Source: Actinostola sp. cb2023 (lineage: Eukaryota > Cnidaria > Anthozoa > Actiniaria > Actinostolidae). Taken from it: a DNA stretch of 64,000 nt. Where the stretch lies: the NCBI GenBank assembly GCA_033675265.1, contig JAUJYZ010001170.1, positions 124,001-188,000 on the forward strand, read 5' to 3'. The translations under genes were made by a program, and so were the position numbers. The notes under the pieces are model-generated. The model saw nothing but the letters and a program-made list of their open reading frames with translations. It searched no databases and was not told the origin of the DNA. This document shows positions 37,851-48,348 of the stretch, piece after piece (within the stretch, counting starts at the first letter, position 1; each line of letters begins with the position of its first letter).

Positions 37851-40800
37851 TCAGCTTAATTTTTCCAATAAAAAATCAAAGAGATTACGTGATGTGTCTG
37901 AGTCACACTGACAGTAACGCAAGACGATTTCCAGGACGTCACGCACTCGGTAGTGATTCTCCCTTAACGTTTGTTGAACTTTGTAAAACTGAAAAGAAAC
38001 AGTAACGAGGCAGTTGTTAGTACAAAACAAACTCACCACGTCTGCGCATGTGTCATTGAGAAATCCACGCGCATGCGCACATATGCTATCATATTTACCT
38101 TGTCTAAGTTTTCGTCCCACATTGAATGAAACGTCACGGCAGGACAAGCCACGGCCGACGCTGCCAACCACTGTAAGATGATCTCCATTTGAAGGTCGAT
38201 TCCGATATCGTCACTCCACCATCTACTAGTAGCAATAGGGTGTACAACATCACCACCTTCTTGTAATCTAACGGCTGCACTTGCAATAGCTACACTGGTG
38301 TTTATCAGCTGCTCAGTCATTACTTCTGCGTACTGTACCAACTCTACTGTACCTGACTGCTCGCTGAAATTGCTGCTACTGTCATAGGATTCTTTGCACG
38401 ACCATTCATCACTTTCTATTGAAGTTGAGTTAAAATCGTTTGAACTCTGAGACAATGGCGTTGTTGAGTTCGATGAAGCCGATTCTCCGCCATACTGGAA
38501 TTCCTCAATTACTCTTTGGACAATGTTGGTGGAGAAGTCAATGGCGTACATTTCAAACAGTTCAGATCTTAACTCGCCAGAACTTTCCAGGAACGGATGT
38601 TTATCTCTACTCTTTATCGTAATGTCGTCTTCATAAGTAACACCGTTTTCATCTTGTTGGTCCAAATTCTCGACAGTTGTTTCCAAGGCTTCATCCAAGT
38701 CTCTCCACCCAACTGTTTCGAGTTCAATGGCTGCCTCGTAGAAGGCGGTACGAAAGGCCTGGGTCAGCAAATTATCCGCCATATTGACCAGGCCTCTCGT
38801 ATTCTGAGCGTCATTGGAGGTTTCCTCGTTGTCTGTCAAATCTAACTCATAAAACTTGTCTTCTAGTTCTTTATCGATGTCTAAACCATACCAGTGTCCT
38901 TCCGAGTCACTATCACTGTCAGAGCATTTGTCAGAACTAGTCTCGTTTTCGTGCCCTTTGTCATTTTGTACGTCACGTGACTCAACGCCGCCATTTTCAT
39001 CGTCCGTTCCACTTTCACTACGACTTTTGCCTTCGTTGACATCGATGTGCACCTCGTCGATGCTTTCAAGCGATGCACCGCCGTCGAGGACTCGAATGGC
39101 GGTGCGAATGACCGAGCTCGCCAACTTTACGGCAAAGTTTTGAAATAAATTCAGCGCAAGTTCATTCAGACTTCTACGACGAGCCTCGTGTTCCTCGTCG
39201 GAATCAATCGATGGCGCCTCGGACGAAACGTCAATCAAACCTGAATCTGCGTCTTCATTGGTCGTTCCATAAAATGACGTGTTGCCGAAGCGAGAAACAT
39301 TTTCAATATCGATTACGTTTGGAGAAAACCTCGGCGACGTGAGTAGGCGACCATTTGGGACAGCGGTATCTAAAATCTTTTTGGGACTCTTTTGAAGCAT
39401 CTCCATGGTAACCGAAGTGATTGAAAGGGGGTCTAAAGCTTCCGTTGCTATGGAGGTTGCTAAGGATGACGAAATCAAGACGCACGACATAAGCGCCTCA
39501 GCAAGTGAATCCGCAAAACTTTTAGTTCCCACTCTCATCTCGTCAGCCAAAGGAGTGGACCGACTGCCATTAGCAACCAGGCCGCGCTTGATATGCGATG
39601 AAGGAGGAGTACTGGGCACTATTGGCGAATTGACTTCACCGTTCGAACGACAATGAAGTAGACACTTTGTGAGCAAAGGAGAGTGGATTATGCTGTCGGT
39701 AAAAATCCTCTCTTTCTCCGGTGTCTTCTTGAAGACCTCGTGAAGGGATTTCTTCATGAGATTCTCGAGCGTGTCCCGACGACCTTCCGACTTTGCCCAC
39801 GAATTGATATCGATCTCACCTCGGGCCTGCTTATAGGCTAGGCCGACGAGAGAGTCGCAGAATGTATCAATTCCTGGAATTGTGATGTTACCGTTAATGT
39901 CTGTTACCTCGATATCGACAACCATTACTTTATCGTTTCCGTCAGCTTGATCTTCACTGCTGCCATCTTCGCTGTTTGGAGTCTCGCTTCCATCTTCTTC
40001 TTCGTTTTCTAACTCACAAATATCACCTACAGGTGTAATGCAAACCAAATATTTGTCTACTGAAAAGAAAGTGATGATAATGATAATGATAATATGATGG
40101 TGATGATAATGATAATATGATGGTGATGATATTGATGATGCCAATGATGATGATAAACATGGTGATCGTAACAATGATTATATAATGTACCGGATATCTC
40201 GTCGTGATTACAAATAACTTTTTATTAATTTTGAATTGCGAGAAAGGGGAATTATATCTATTTCAGATGGACAAAAGAAATAGAGAAAGCCGATATACAT
40301 GTAGGTAAAAGGAAAGGAAAAAGGAAAGGAAAAAGGAAAGGAAAAAGGAAAGGAAAAAGGAAAAAAGGGAAAAAGGAAAGGAAAAAGGAAAGGAAAAAGG
40401 AAAGGAAAAAGGAAAGAAAAAAGGAAAGGAAAAAGGAAAGGAAAGGAAAAAGGAAAGGAAATAAAAATGGCAGTCATCCGTCATCCATGATTCTTACCAT
40501 TTTGTCTCACGTCTAAAGAGTTTGTCTTCATTAATTCACGCATCGAGTCTTGGAAGCAGACCAGTGCCTTGTTGAGATATCTCCGTACCAGACCCCTTCG
40601 CCGCGAATCTACAGTTTGTTCCTCACTGGGTAACGCTGTCCAACCAACAAACCTATCTACATGGCCACCAGATTCATCATTATGCTGCAATCAAACATTT
40701 GAACGTGTTCTTTCTAATAATATTGTTGATCAGAGGTTAGAGAAAGTAATGTGAAGCAAATGGAAAGTAAAAACGGAGAGAAGAAAACATAGAAAAGAAG

Positions 40801-43800
40801 AAAAAAGAAAGGAAAAGAGAAAGAAGGAAGGAGAAAAAAGGAGGTAAGAATGTGGGAAAGAAAGTAGCATAGAGGGATTAGTTAGGCGCATAGTCTTATC
40901 ACCCTCTATGTGTATCACATTATGCAAGATATGTTGTTGGGTTCCCTGTGGCAACTGTCTCTCCTGGATTGAGGAATACTAATTATGTGTTAGATCAAGA
41001 GACCATAATACTAAGAGAGCGAATCTCACACTGATGCAGTGTGGTCCATGCTCGTGGCGCTAAATCTATTTTTAGTAACACGGTTTTTGCAGCACGCGCT
41101 CGATCGATGGCGTAAGTGGCGTCAGTAGCGCGCGCATGACTACAATTTTATTCGGCACAAACACAACAGAATCCTCAAGTGTGCTCACCTTCTGGTTACT
41201 AAAAAATAGATTTAGCGCCACGAGCATATCCCAAACATCATTCCGCGCGATTCGCTCTCATGGTCTCTTGGTTAGATACATTTCAACTTCAAATATCCTC
41301 AATCTAGGATAGAAAATATAAACTACATAACAAATGTCTGTTAAGATTGTGAGCACAGGGATCCCAACAACTCATCTTGCTTGCTTGCATGAGTCACACG
41401 GAGAATGGTAAGCCTGTGGCTAGAGAAAGAAAAAGTGAGAGAGGATGATTAAACAGATAATCATATTCATTTTGAAATCACTAGTAAATCCTGCAATCTG
41501 ATTGGCTAAAAATGGTGCGATTAAATCATTAATTGCACTATTTTGGATCATTAATTGCACCAATTTTTTTTATTTTTTATTTTCGCACAGAACTTCTGTG
41601 CGAACTCTAATTTTATTAAATTCAAACGATTCTTCATAAAAAATTATTTGTAATTTAGAATGAAAGAGTTGTATTTTAGGCATCAAAATTATTCTTATTA
41701 TTGCAACTTACCACCTAAATATAACGAGTGTATTTGAAAAGATTTCAAAATGAATATGATTAATAGGTAATTGAACTTCGTGTCGTGCAATTTTGGTCTG
41801 AAATCATACTCGTGATAACAAATTGCACTCCCGCTACGCGGTCGTGCAATTTTGTAATCACTCGTATGATTTCAGACCAAATTGCACTCCACTCAGTTCT
41901 ATTACCATTACTAAATAATGCTAACCTTAATCAAAAGTGTCTCATTGTCTTCTAATGCTTCCACAAACATCAAAGCCACAAAAGCTTCTGGACTTGTTAT
42001 CGTATGGCCCTCCGCCTTTTGTAAAATGAATCTCAGTAAAATAATGAAATCACTATGCAAAATAATGAAATTTTGGAACTTACCATTGCAGCTACTCCAT
42101 AGAAACAATCACAACTGTCAACCTTTAAACAAATACAAACAAATGCCTTTCAACTTGAACATAGTATTAAATTGGGCTTCCTGTGGTACCACAGGTAGCC
42201 CAACAAACAAATTAAGGTACATCAAGTGCATGGTACCTGCCGAAGTCTCATCTCAAAGTCCTGTATTGTTTTTTGTCGCTCGACAATCACAGGGCAGAGT
42301 ACAGCATCAGAGTTCTTCCAGTCTGCAATGGAGGGGAGCAAGAACTTGCTTACAACCTGTATGTGGATAAACAATGCATAGAATCAATACGCAGTGCATG
42401 TAAGCATGAATAAAACTATTAAACAACTATAGAACTTTGATCTTAAATTACGACCATTATCGTTGAAGTGCAACCCTGAAAATTACAATGCTTTCAGATA
42501 AACTCCAGTCTATACGACCGTCAATCACATTACATGTAGCTTTGCTGTGCTTGGTCAAATTCTAGACTTGCTGATGTTGTTTGATTGATATTCAACTATT
42601 TTCCAATAATAATAATAATTTATAATAAACAGACAAACAGACAAGACGTTATGACAACCATGACAGCAGCAACAGCAAATACCAACTACATCATTATCAA
42701 TAGTAAAACAATGTTATACATGTGACCATAGTAACAGTGACTTCATTATCAATAGCAACATCTATGATTAACCACAGCGACACTATGACTTCATTAGTAA
42801 TAGCAACATCTATGATAACCATAGCAACAGTGACTTCATTATCAATAGCAACATCTATGATAACCATAGCAACAGTGACTTCCTTATCAATAGCAACATC
42901 TATGATAACCATAGCAACAGTGACATCATTATCAATAGCAACATATGTGATAACCATAGCAACAGTGACTTGACTTCATCTATATCAATAGCAATAGCAT
43001 CTATGATAACCATAGCGACAGTGACTTCATTATCAATAGCAACATCTATGATAACCCATAGCTATGATAACAGCGACAGTGACTTCATTAGTAATAGCAA
43101 CATCTATGATAACCATAGCAACAGTGACTTCATTATCAATAGCAGCAACATCTATGATAACCATAGCAACAGTGACTTCATTAGTAATAGCAACATCTAT
43201 GATTAACCACAGCGACACTATGACTTCATTATCAATAGCAACATCTATGATAACCATAGCAACAGTGACTTCATTATCAATAGCAACATCTATGATAACC
43301 ATCTAGATAACCATACAGTGACTTCATTATCAATAGCAACATCTATGATAACCATAGCAACAGTGACTTCATTATCAATAGCAACATCTATGATAACCAT
43401 AGCAACAGTGACTTCATTATCAATAGCAACATCTATGATTAACCACAGCGACACTATGACTTCATTAGTAATAGCAACATCTATGATAACCATAGCAACA
43501 GTGACTTCATTATTAATAGCAACATCTATGATAACCATAGCAACAGTGACTTCATTAGTAATAGCAACATCTATGATAACCATAGCAACAGTGACTTCAT
43601 TATCAATAGCAACATCTATGATAACCATAGCAACAGTGACTTCATTATCAATAGCAACATCTATGATAACCATAGCTATGATAACACACAGTGACTTCAT
43701 TAGTAATAGCAACATCTATGATTAACCATAGCAACAGTGACTTCATTAGTAATAGCAACATCTATGATGATAACCATAGCAACAGTGACTTCATTATCAA

Positions 43801-46603
43801 TAGCAACATCTATGATAACCATAGCAACAGTGACTTCATTATCAATAGCAACATCTATGATTAACCACAGCGACACTATGACTTCATTAGTCAATAGCAA
43901 CATCTATGATAACCATAGCAACAGTGACTTCTTCATTATCTATGATAACCATAGCAACAATAGCAACATCTATGATAACCATAGCAACAGTGACTTCATT
44001 ATAGTAATAGCAACATCTATGATAACCATAGCAACAGTGACTTCATTATCAATAGCAACATCTATGATAACCATAGCAACAGTGACTTCATTATCAATAG
44101 CAACATATATGATAACCATAGCAACAGTGACTTCATTATCAATAGCAACATCTATGATAACCATAGCAACAGTGACTTCATTATCAATAGCAACATCTAT
44201 GATAACCATAGCAACAGTGACTTCATTATCAATAGCAACATCTATGATTAACCACAGCGACACCATGACTTCATTATTATCAATAGCAACATCTATGATA
44301 ACCATAGCAACAGTGACTTCATTATCAATAGCAACATCTATGATAACCATAGCAACAGTGACTTCATAGCAACATAGTAATAGCAACATCTATGATAACC
44401 ATAGCAACAGTGACTTCATTATTATCAATAGCAACATCTATGATAACCATAGCAACAGTGACTTCATTAGTGATAAATAGCAACATCTATGATAACCATA
44501 GCAACAGTGACTTCATTATCAATAGCAACATCTATGATAACCATAGCAACAGTGACTTCATTATCAATAGCAACATCTATGATAACCATAGCAACAGTGA
44601 CATCATTATCAATAGCAACATGTGATAACCATAGCAACAGTGACTTCATTATCAATAGCAACATCTATGATAACCATAGCAACAGTGACTTCATTATCAA
44701 TAGCAACATCTATGATAACCATAGCAACAGTGACATCATTATCAATAGCAACATATGTGATAACCGTAGCAAGTGACTTCATTATCAATAACAACATCTA
44801 TGATAACCATAGCAACAGTGACATCATTATCAATAGCAACATCTATGATAACCATAGCAACAGTGACTTCATTATCAATAGCAACATATGTGATAACCAT
44901 AGCAACAGTGACTTCATTATCAATAGCAACATATGTGATAACCATAGCAACAGTGACATCATTATCAATAGCAACATATGTGATAACCATAGCAACAATG
45001 ACATCATTATCAATAGCAACATCTGTGATAACCATAGCAACAGTGACTTCATTATCAATAGCAACATACTGTATGTGATAACCATAGCAACAGTGACTTC
45101 ATTATTAATAGCAACATATGTGATAACCATAGCAACAGTGACATCATTATCAATAGCAACATGTGATAACCATAGCAACAATGAAGTCATCATCACCATA
45201 ACAACAGTGACATCATCAATAACATCTGTGATAACTATAGCAACAGTAATATTATCAACTCCATCATCAACAACAACATCTGTCAATGCCACAAACCTTT
45301 CTGTCAAAGACAATCTCCCCAGGTGTATCAAGTTCACTTGAGGCTAGCCTCTCAAAGTACTGCAAGTAGTGTCTAAGTTTGGCTACAGCATTATCCTTCA
45401 ACTCAGATCTGCAATGAAAGGACAATATGATAATACAGTCAAACCTCCCGTAAGCGACCACCCAAAATATAAACCATGTGGTCGCTTATGGGAGGTTCCA
45501 ACTACCAGTATAGTGATTTGACTGAATTGGAAACTTTTGGTATTTTGAAAAACTGGTCACTCAGGAGAGGTAGTCGCTTACGAGAGTGGTCGCAACCGGA
45601 GGTTCAACTGTAATACGATATTGATGCAGATGACAGATGATGATGATAGTGAAGATAATGAAAGTGATAAGGATGGCAGTAATGACCATACCATGGTGTA
45701 TATAACACACCTTTGAATGCTACTATACAGATCGATGAAGTTGACAGTTTCTGTTTTGACAGCTGAGGGACTGGGAGGGATTGCACACAGGAAGCCTGAA
45801 GCAAGAATGGATGCAATGAAGTTTTGCTCCAGCGAGACTTGGAATGCTAAAAGAAATAGAAATAGAAAAAAAATTAATGACTAAAATGGGAATAAAAGTG
45901 AACGAACAACCAAATGGATGGATGGATGAATAGATGGATGATGAATGGATAGATGGATGGATGGATGGATGGATGGATGGATGGAAATGAACGTTCTATG
46001 TTTTGTCTGAAAATCTTGCATTGAAGTCAGCAAAAATCATTCTGATGCTTTTTTGCGTGTTGTTGCTCGCGCGGTGTACTGTAAGTCCACGAGTTGTTAG
46101 CTGTTAGCAATAGATTAATTAAACACTCAGAGATCCTCAGAGATCCTGTTCTTTGTCAATAATCAAGGTCAGCCTCAACACAGAGGATTCTTTCAAAACA
46201 CAAATGGGTTAATTAAAGAGAACAGCTTACATTTTTGTCGGCGCAACAGCTGAAGGCCTCTAGATGGTGCATATCTGTCCAACAGAGACGCCAGACTAAT
46301 TATCGTAGGAAGAGCTATCTCGAAGAAGCAACACTTCTCCAAATTCGTCGCGATGTCGTCGAGGAATAATTTCAAACCATCGAAAGGGTTCCTTTGTGTG
46401 TAACCACCGCCAGACGTGATCGGTGTGTGTCGCTCTGAGAAAATATCACGGCCACTTGCTTGGTAGATTTGCAGCAAAACTGGAAGTAGAATTTTAGTTT
46501 CTTTGACGCTTTGCAGGCTTTGGTAAAGAGCTTGTAACCTTTGCCATCTAAGTGGCACTTCGTGAGGCAACTCGACGCGACGACAGCCATCTTCGAACTC
46601 CAT
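37851..46603 (-). CDS. PARG-fold / AKAP11-SPHKAP-like composite protein
   Basis: Proposed exons, 5' to 3' on the minus strand: 46603-46231, 45846-45711, 45408-45297, 42356-42237, 42122-42084, 42015-41926, a tentative small exon 40945 (or 40963)-40919, 40684-40498, 40059-38099 and 37988-37851 (TGA). All joins have GT/AG and matching phase, giving about 1060 residues. The N-terminal third follows the order of poly(ADP-ribose) glycohydrolase (PARG): a helical part with LPTIISLASLL, then VSLEQNFIASILASGFLCAI (PARG has a 'QIA.LLANAFFC' type segment), a YFERLAS helix, a DW..SDAVLCPVIV strand, PEAFVALMFVEAL and a RRYLNKAL helix. After a long acidic insertion the last PARG-like helix returns as LQMEIILQWLAASA, then VRDVLEIVLRYC and LFDFLLEKL. 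That tail also looks like the C-termini of AKAP11/SPHKAP. The catalytic signature is missing, so hydrolase activity is unlikely. The function is inferred to be scaffolding. Confidence 0.7.
38099..40059 (-). CDS. Large acidic exon with AKAP-like amphipathic helices
   Basis: A single 1961-bp exon (about protein residues 362-1015) rich in D, E and S. Between acidic linkers are five 20-25-residue helices with small/hydrophobic spacing, as in PKA RII-binding helices: about 543-566 (FADSLAEALMSCVLISSSL), 659-685 (LALNLFQNFAVKLASSVIRT), 789-809 (MADNLLTQAFRTAFYEAA), 865-882 (YAIDFSTNIVQRVIEEF) and 937-960 (YAEVMTEQLINTSVAIASAA). The exon ends with the conserved LQWLAASAVACPAV block. Acceptor CTTTTCAG at 40060, donor GTAAAT at 38098. 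A conventional start at the top of this frame is unlikely: the sequence before 40060 is a GATAAT repeat that translates to H/I runs. RII binding is a prediction. Confidence 0.75.
40070..40165. repeat. GATGAT/GATAAT imperfect repeat
   Basis: ATGATAATGATAATATGATG units just upstream (minus sense) of the large exon's acceptor; intronic. Confidence 0.85.
40303..40465. repeat. GGAAAGGAAAAA 12-bp minisatellite
   Basis: About 13 units of AAAGGAAAGGAA with rare slips, lying in the intron between exons 40498-40684 and 38099-40059. Strong purine asymmetry. Confidence 0.9.
40997..41269. mobile_element. Foldback/MITE in intron
   Basis: The left end AAGAGACCAT...GAGAGCGAATC and the right GATTCGCTCTCATGGTCTCTT are inverted. 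Inner CGTGGCGCTAAATCTATTTTTAG/CTAAAAAATAGATTTAGCGCCACG also pairs. TTAGAT lies next to both ends (40990-40995 and 41272-41277), a possible target duplication. Confidence 0.75.
41785..41887. repeat. Foldback, about 100 bp
   Basis: GTGCAATTTTGGTCTGAAATCATAC at the left and GTATGATTTCAGACCAAATTGCAC at the right are inverted; the loop holds a second GTGCAATTTTG. Intronic, 38 bp from an exon end. Confidence 0.75.
41926..42356 (-). CDS. Exons covering the degenerate PARG catalytic region
   Basis: Three exons, 42356-42237 (40 codons), 42122-42084 (13 codons) and 42015-41926 (30 codons), all in phase 0. Active PARGs have a VDFAN-type strand, a GGG loop and a QEE pair just before a NPE-type helix. 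Here the equivalent path reads RQVDSCDCFYGVAAM, then AEGHTITSPEAFVALM, so the triple glycine and both catalytic glutamates are absent. The acceptor of the 39-bp exon (TTGTTTAAAG) is T-rich but modest; its donor GTAAGT is ideal. If that exon were wrong, the QEE motif would still have no place in the intron sequence I read. Confidence 0.65.
42725..45245. repeat. 45-bp minisatellite, about 55 copies
   Basis: The unit is ATCTATGATAACCATAGCAA followed by CAGTGACTTCATTATCAATAGCAAC, with recurrent variants (GATTAACCACAGCGACACTATG; ATATGTGATAACC). It fills most of the intron between exons 45408-45297 and 42356-42237. 45 is a multiple of 3, so several frames on both strands stay open for 80-240 codons. 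These read as a 15-residue cycle (TSMITIATVTSLSIA on plus, VAIDNEVTVAMVIID on minus) and are not thought to be genes. Confidence 0.95.
45436..45610. mobile_element. Tc1/mariner-like MITE with TA target
   Basis: The ends CAGTCAAACCTCCCGTAAGC and GGAGGTTCAACTG are inverted and flanked by TA (45434-45435 and 45611-45612). An internal GTGGTCGCTTATGGGAGGTT repeats the end motif. 175 bp with no transposase; lies in the intron between exons 45846-45711 and 45408-45297. The superfamily is inferred from the TA duplication. Confidence 0.7.
45910..45985. repeat. ATGG tetranucleotide repeat
   Basis: ATGGATGGATGG run with a few ATGAATAG interruptions; intronic. Confidence 0.9.
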
Positions 46604-48348
46604 CACAACACGAATAAAAAACCACGTTATTTCTCTATTTCAATCCATTTTCTGTCCTCAATCGTTCCTACACTGTAGCCCTGCAGTGTTAGTCTGTCCG
46701 TGGGAACCAAATTGAAGTTATGTTGGCAAACAGAAGATCAAGATCGTATGGCACGTGTAACGCTACATTCCAGTGAGATACCAATTGAGGGAGGCGTGAA
46801 ACACGATCTCTCAGCTGATGTTTACATATACTTGCTATAAATAACTTACTGTTACTCTACCACAGGGATCCCAATTAGCAAGGGAATTTTTTGCAGAAAG
46901 TCAGTACTGAATATGTTTTCTTTGCCAAATATCCTCAGGACCACCTTTTCATCTTGAGAAGCTGTTGGCCCAACAACAGATGTAAAAAATATACAAAAAA
47001 AACTAATAATAATTTAATAATTTTATTGAAATAATTTCAATTTGAAAACGTTTACAAACTTTTAGTAATTTCCACACTTTTGTTTGTTTGGCTAGATAAC
47101 TTTTAGAAAATATTACAACTTCCAATCAATTTTTATTCAAGATAGTCACTCAAAATATAAATCAAAATATAGAATACACAGCATAATTTGAGACAGTCAG
47201 ATCAATCAAACTGATTCAAATAAAAATATATTTTGGGACTCATTATTTGCTGATATTTAGCTCATAAAATGACTGAAGTGCACTGGTGCTACTGCAACAA
47301 AATTATAACCACAAACCTACATTACAACCATGACCTGCAGGACAAAATATACACAGAAAAAGGGTAAAAAAAGAAATGAAACAAGAATAAATGACTTATT
47401 ATTATTAATAGTTAAATGAATGACTGGGTGAATGAATTACAAGAACCTTAAAGGGGGACTAGCACGTAAATTTCTCAAATTTTAGAGGTCGATTTTTTAG
47501 CGGTCGATTTTCCGAATTCAAATGATTTCATATTAAGTTATCCATTTTTTAAATAAATTTTGTCATTTAAGTGAGATGGCGCTGAAAAATCAATAATTTA
47601 AAACAGCATAAAAATCGCTGTCCGCCATTATTGAAGTGTAGCCTAATCAGCTCGCGAAATTCAGTCGGTCAGGTCTTCGTATTGCTGCACAAAAGTCCTA
47701 TTGTCATTCTTTGTATTGTTTCAGGACAATTTGTGCAGCTACATGAAGACCTTGCCTTTGTATCCGTGACGTCACTTAGTCCAAACGCTCAACAAAAATT
47801 GATTGAAGTGTTATAACTTAGAGGAAGATATGGAAGATTTTCCACGCGATTCATCAAATTCTTCAGATTTTCCCACGCGCTGACTTCACATTCACATAGT
47901 ATATTAGCCACATTAGTTTGTTTGGGTTGAGCAAGTGACGTCACTACCGGTGACAACTGTTTAATGGCAGACGTGAAGTTAATTGCAAATTTATAGAACT
48001 TCTCATTGGAATATTGGGGAAATATTTCACAGTTTGTTTATTTAGAACATAAAGATTATAATGGCACTGTTTGAGGGGATTTAAAGTAATTAAAATTTGG
48101 ACGTATTTTACGTGCTAGTCCCCCTTTAATGGCTCTTACAAACAAATAAATATATGAATAAAGGAATGAATAATTGAGTGAGCGAAACAAAACATTTTTC
48201 TCTATGATTAGAAAACTTTACAAGAAAATACATTCTGCAGGTTAATGGCACTCCTATACCCAACACACCTTAAAAACTACAACTGTTATATACTTTTGTT
48301 GTGTATGTTCCAGTGCTATCTAGTTAGTCGTGAGGGACATGGTGGTGT
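46604..48348. other. Intergenic region between two minus-strand genes
   Basis: It holds the presumed 5' region of the PARG/AKAP-like gene (no TATA box obvious), the TTAA-flanked MITE at 47452-48125 and the 3' flank of the ZZ/EF-hand gene. No other coding exon is recognised. Confidence 0.5.
47452..48125. mobile_element. piggyBac-like MITE flanked by TTAA
   Basis: The left end AGGGGGACTAGCACGTAAAT and the right end ACGTGCTAGTCCCCCT are inverted, and TTAA sits exactly outside each (47448-47451 and 48126-48129). TTAA duplication is the hallmark of piggyBac transposition. The 674-bp interior has no transposase; it contains a 61-codon open frame of no recognisable type. Confidence 0.8.

Noticed and set aside
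38856..39143. Serine-rich plus-strand frame opposite the large acidic exon
   Set aside because: Antisense shadow of the D/E/S-rich coding sequence.
40060..40174. N-terminal extension of the 713-codon frame (H/I-rich)
   Set aside because: It comes from a GATAAT repeat upstream of acceptor CTTTTCAG; the upstream exon 40684-40498 joins in phase instead.
42722..45341. Long open frames on both strands (up to 239 codons) in the 45-bp repeat
   Set aside because: They are 15-residue cycles that result from a repeat length divisible by three, and they lie in an intron between in-phase exons.
42237..46603. Calling this part a functional PARG enzyme
   Set aside because: The GGG loop and QEE catalytic pair could not be found in the exons or the intervening intron sequence.
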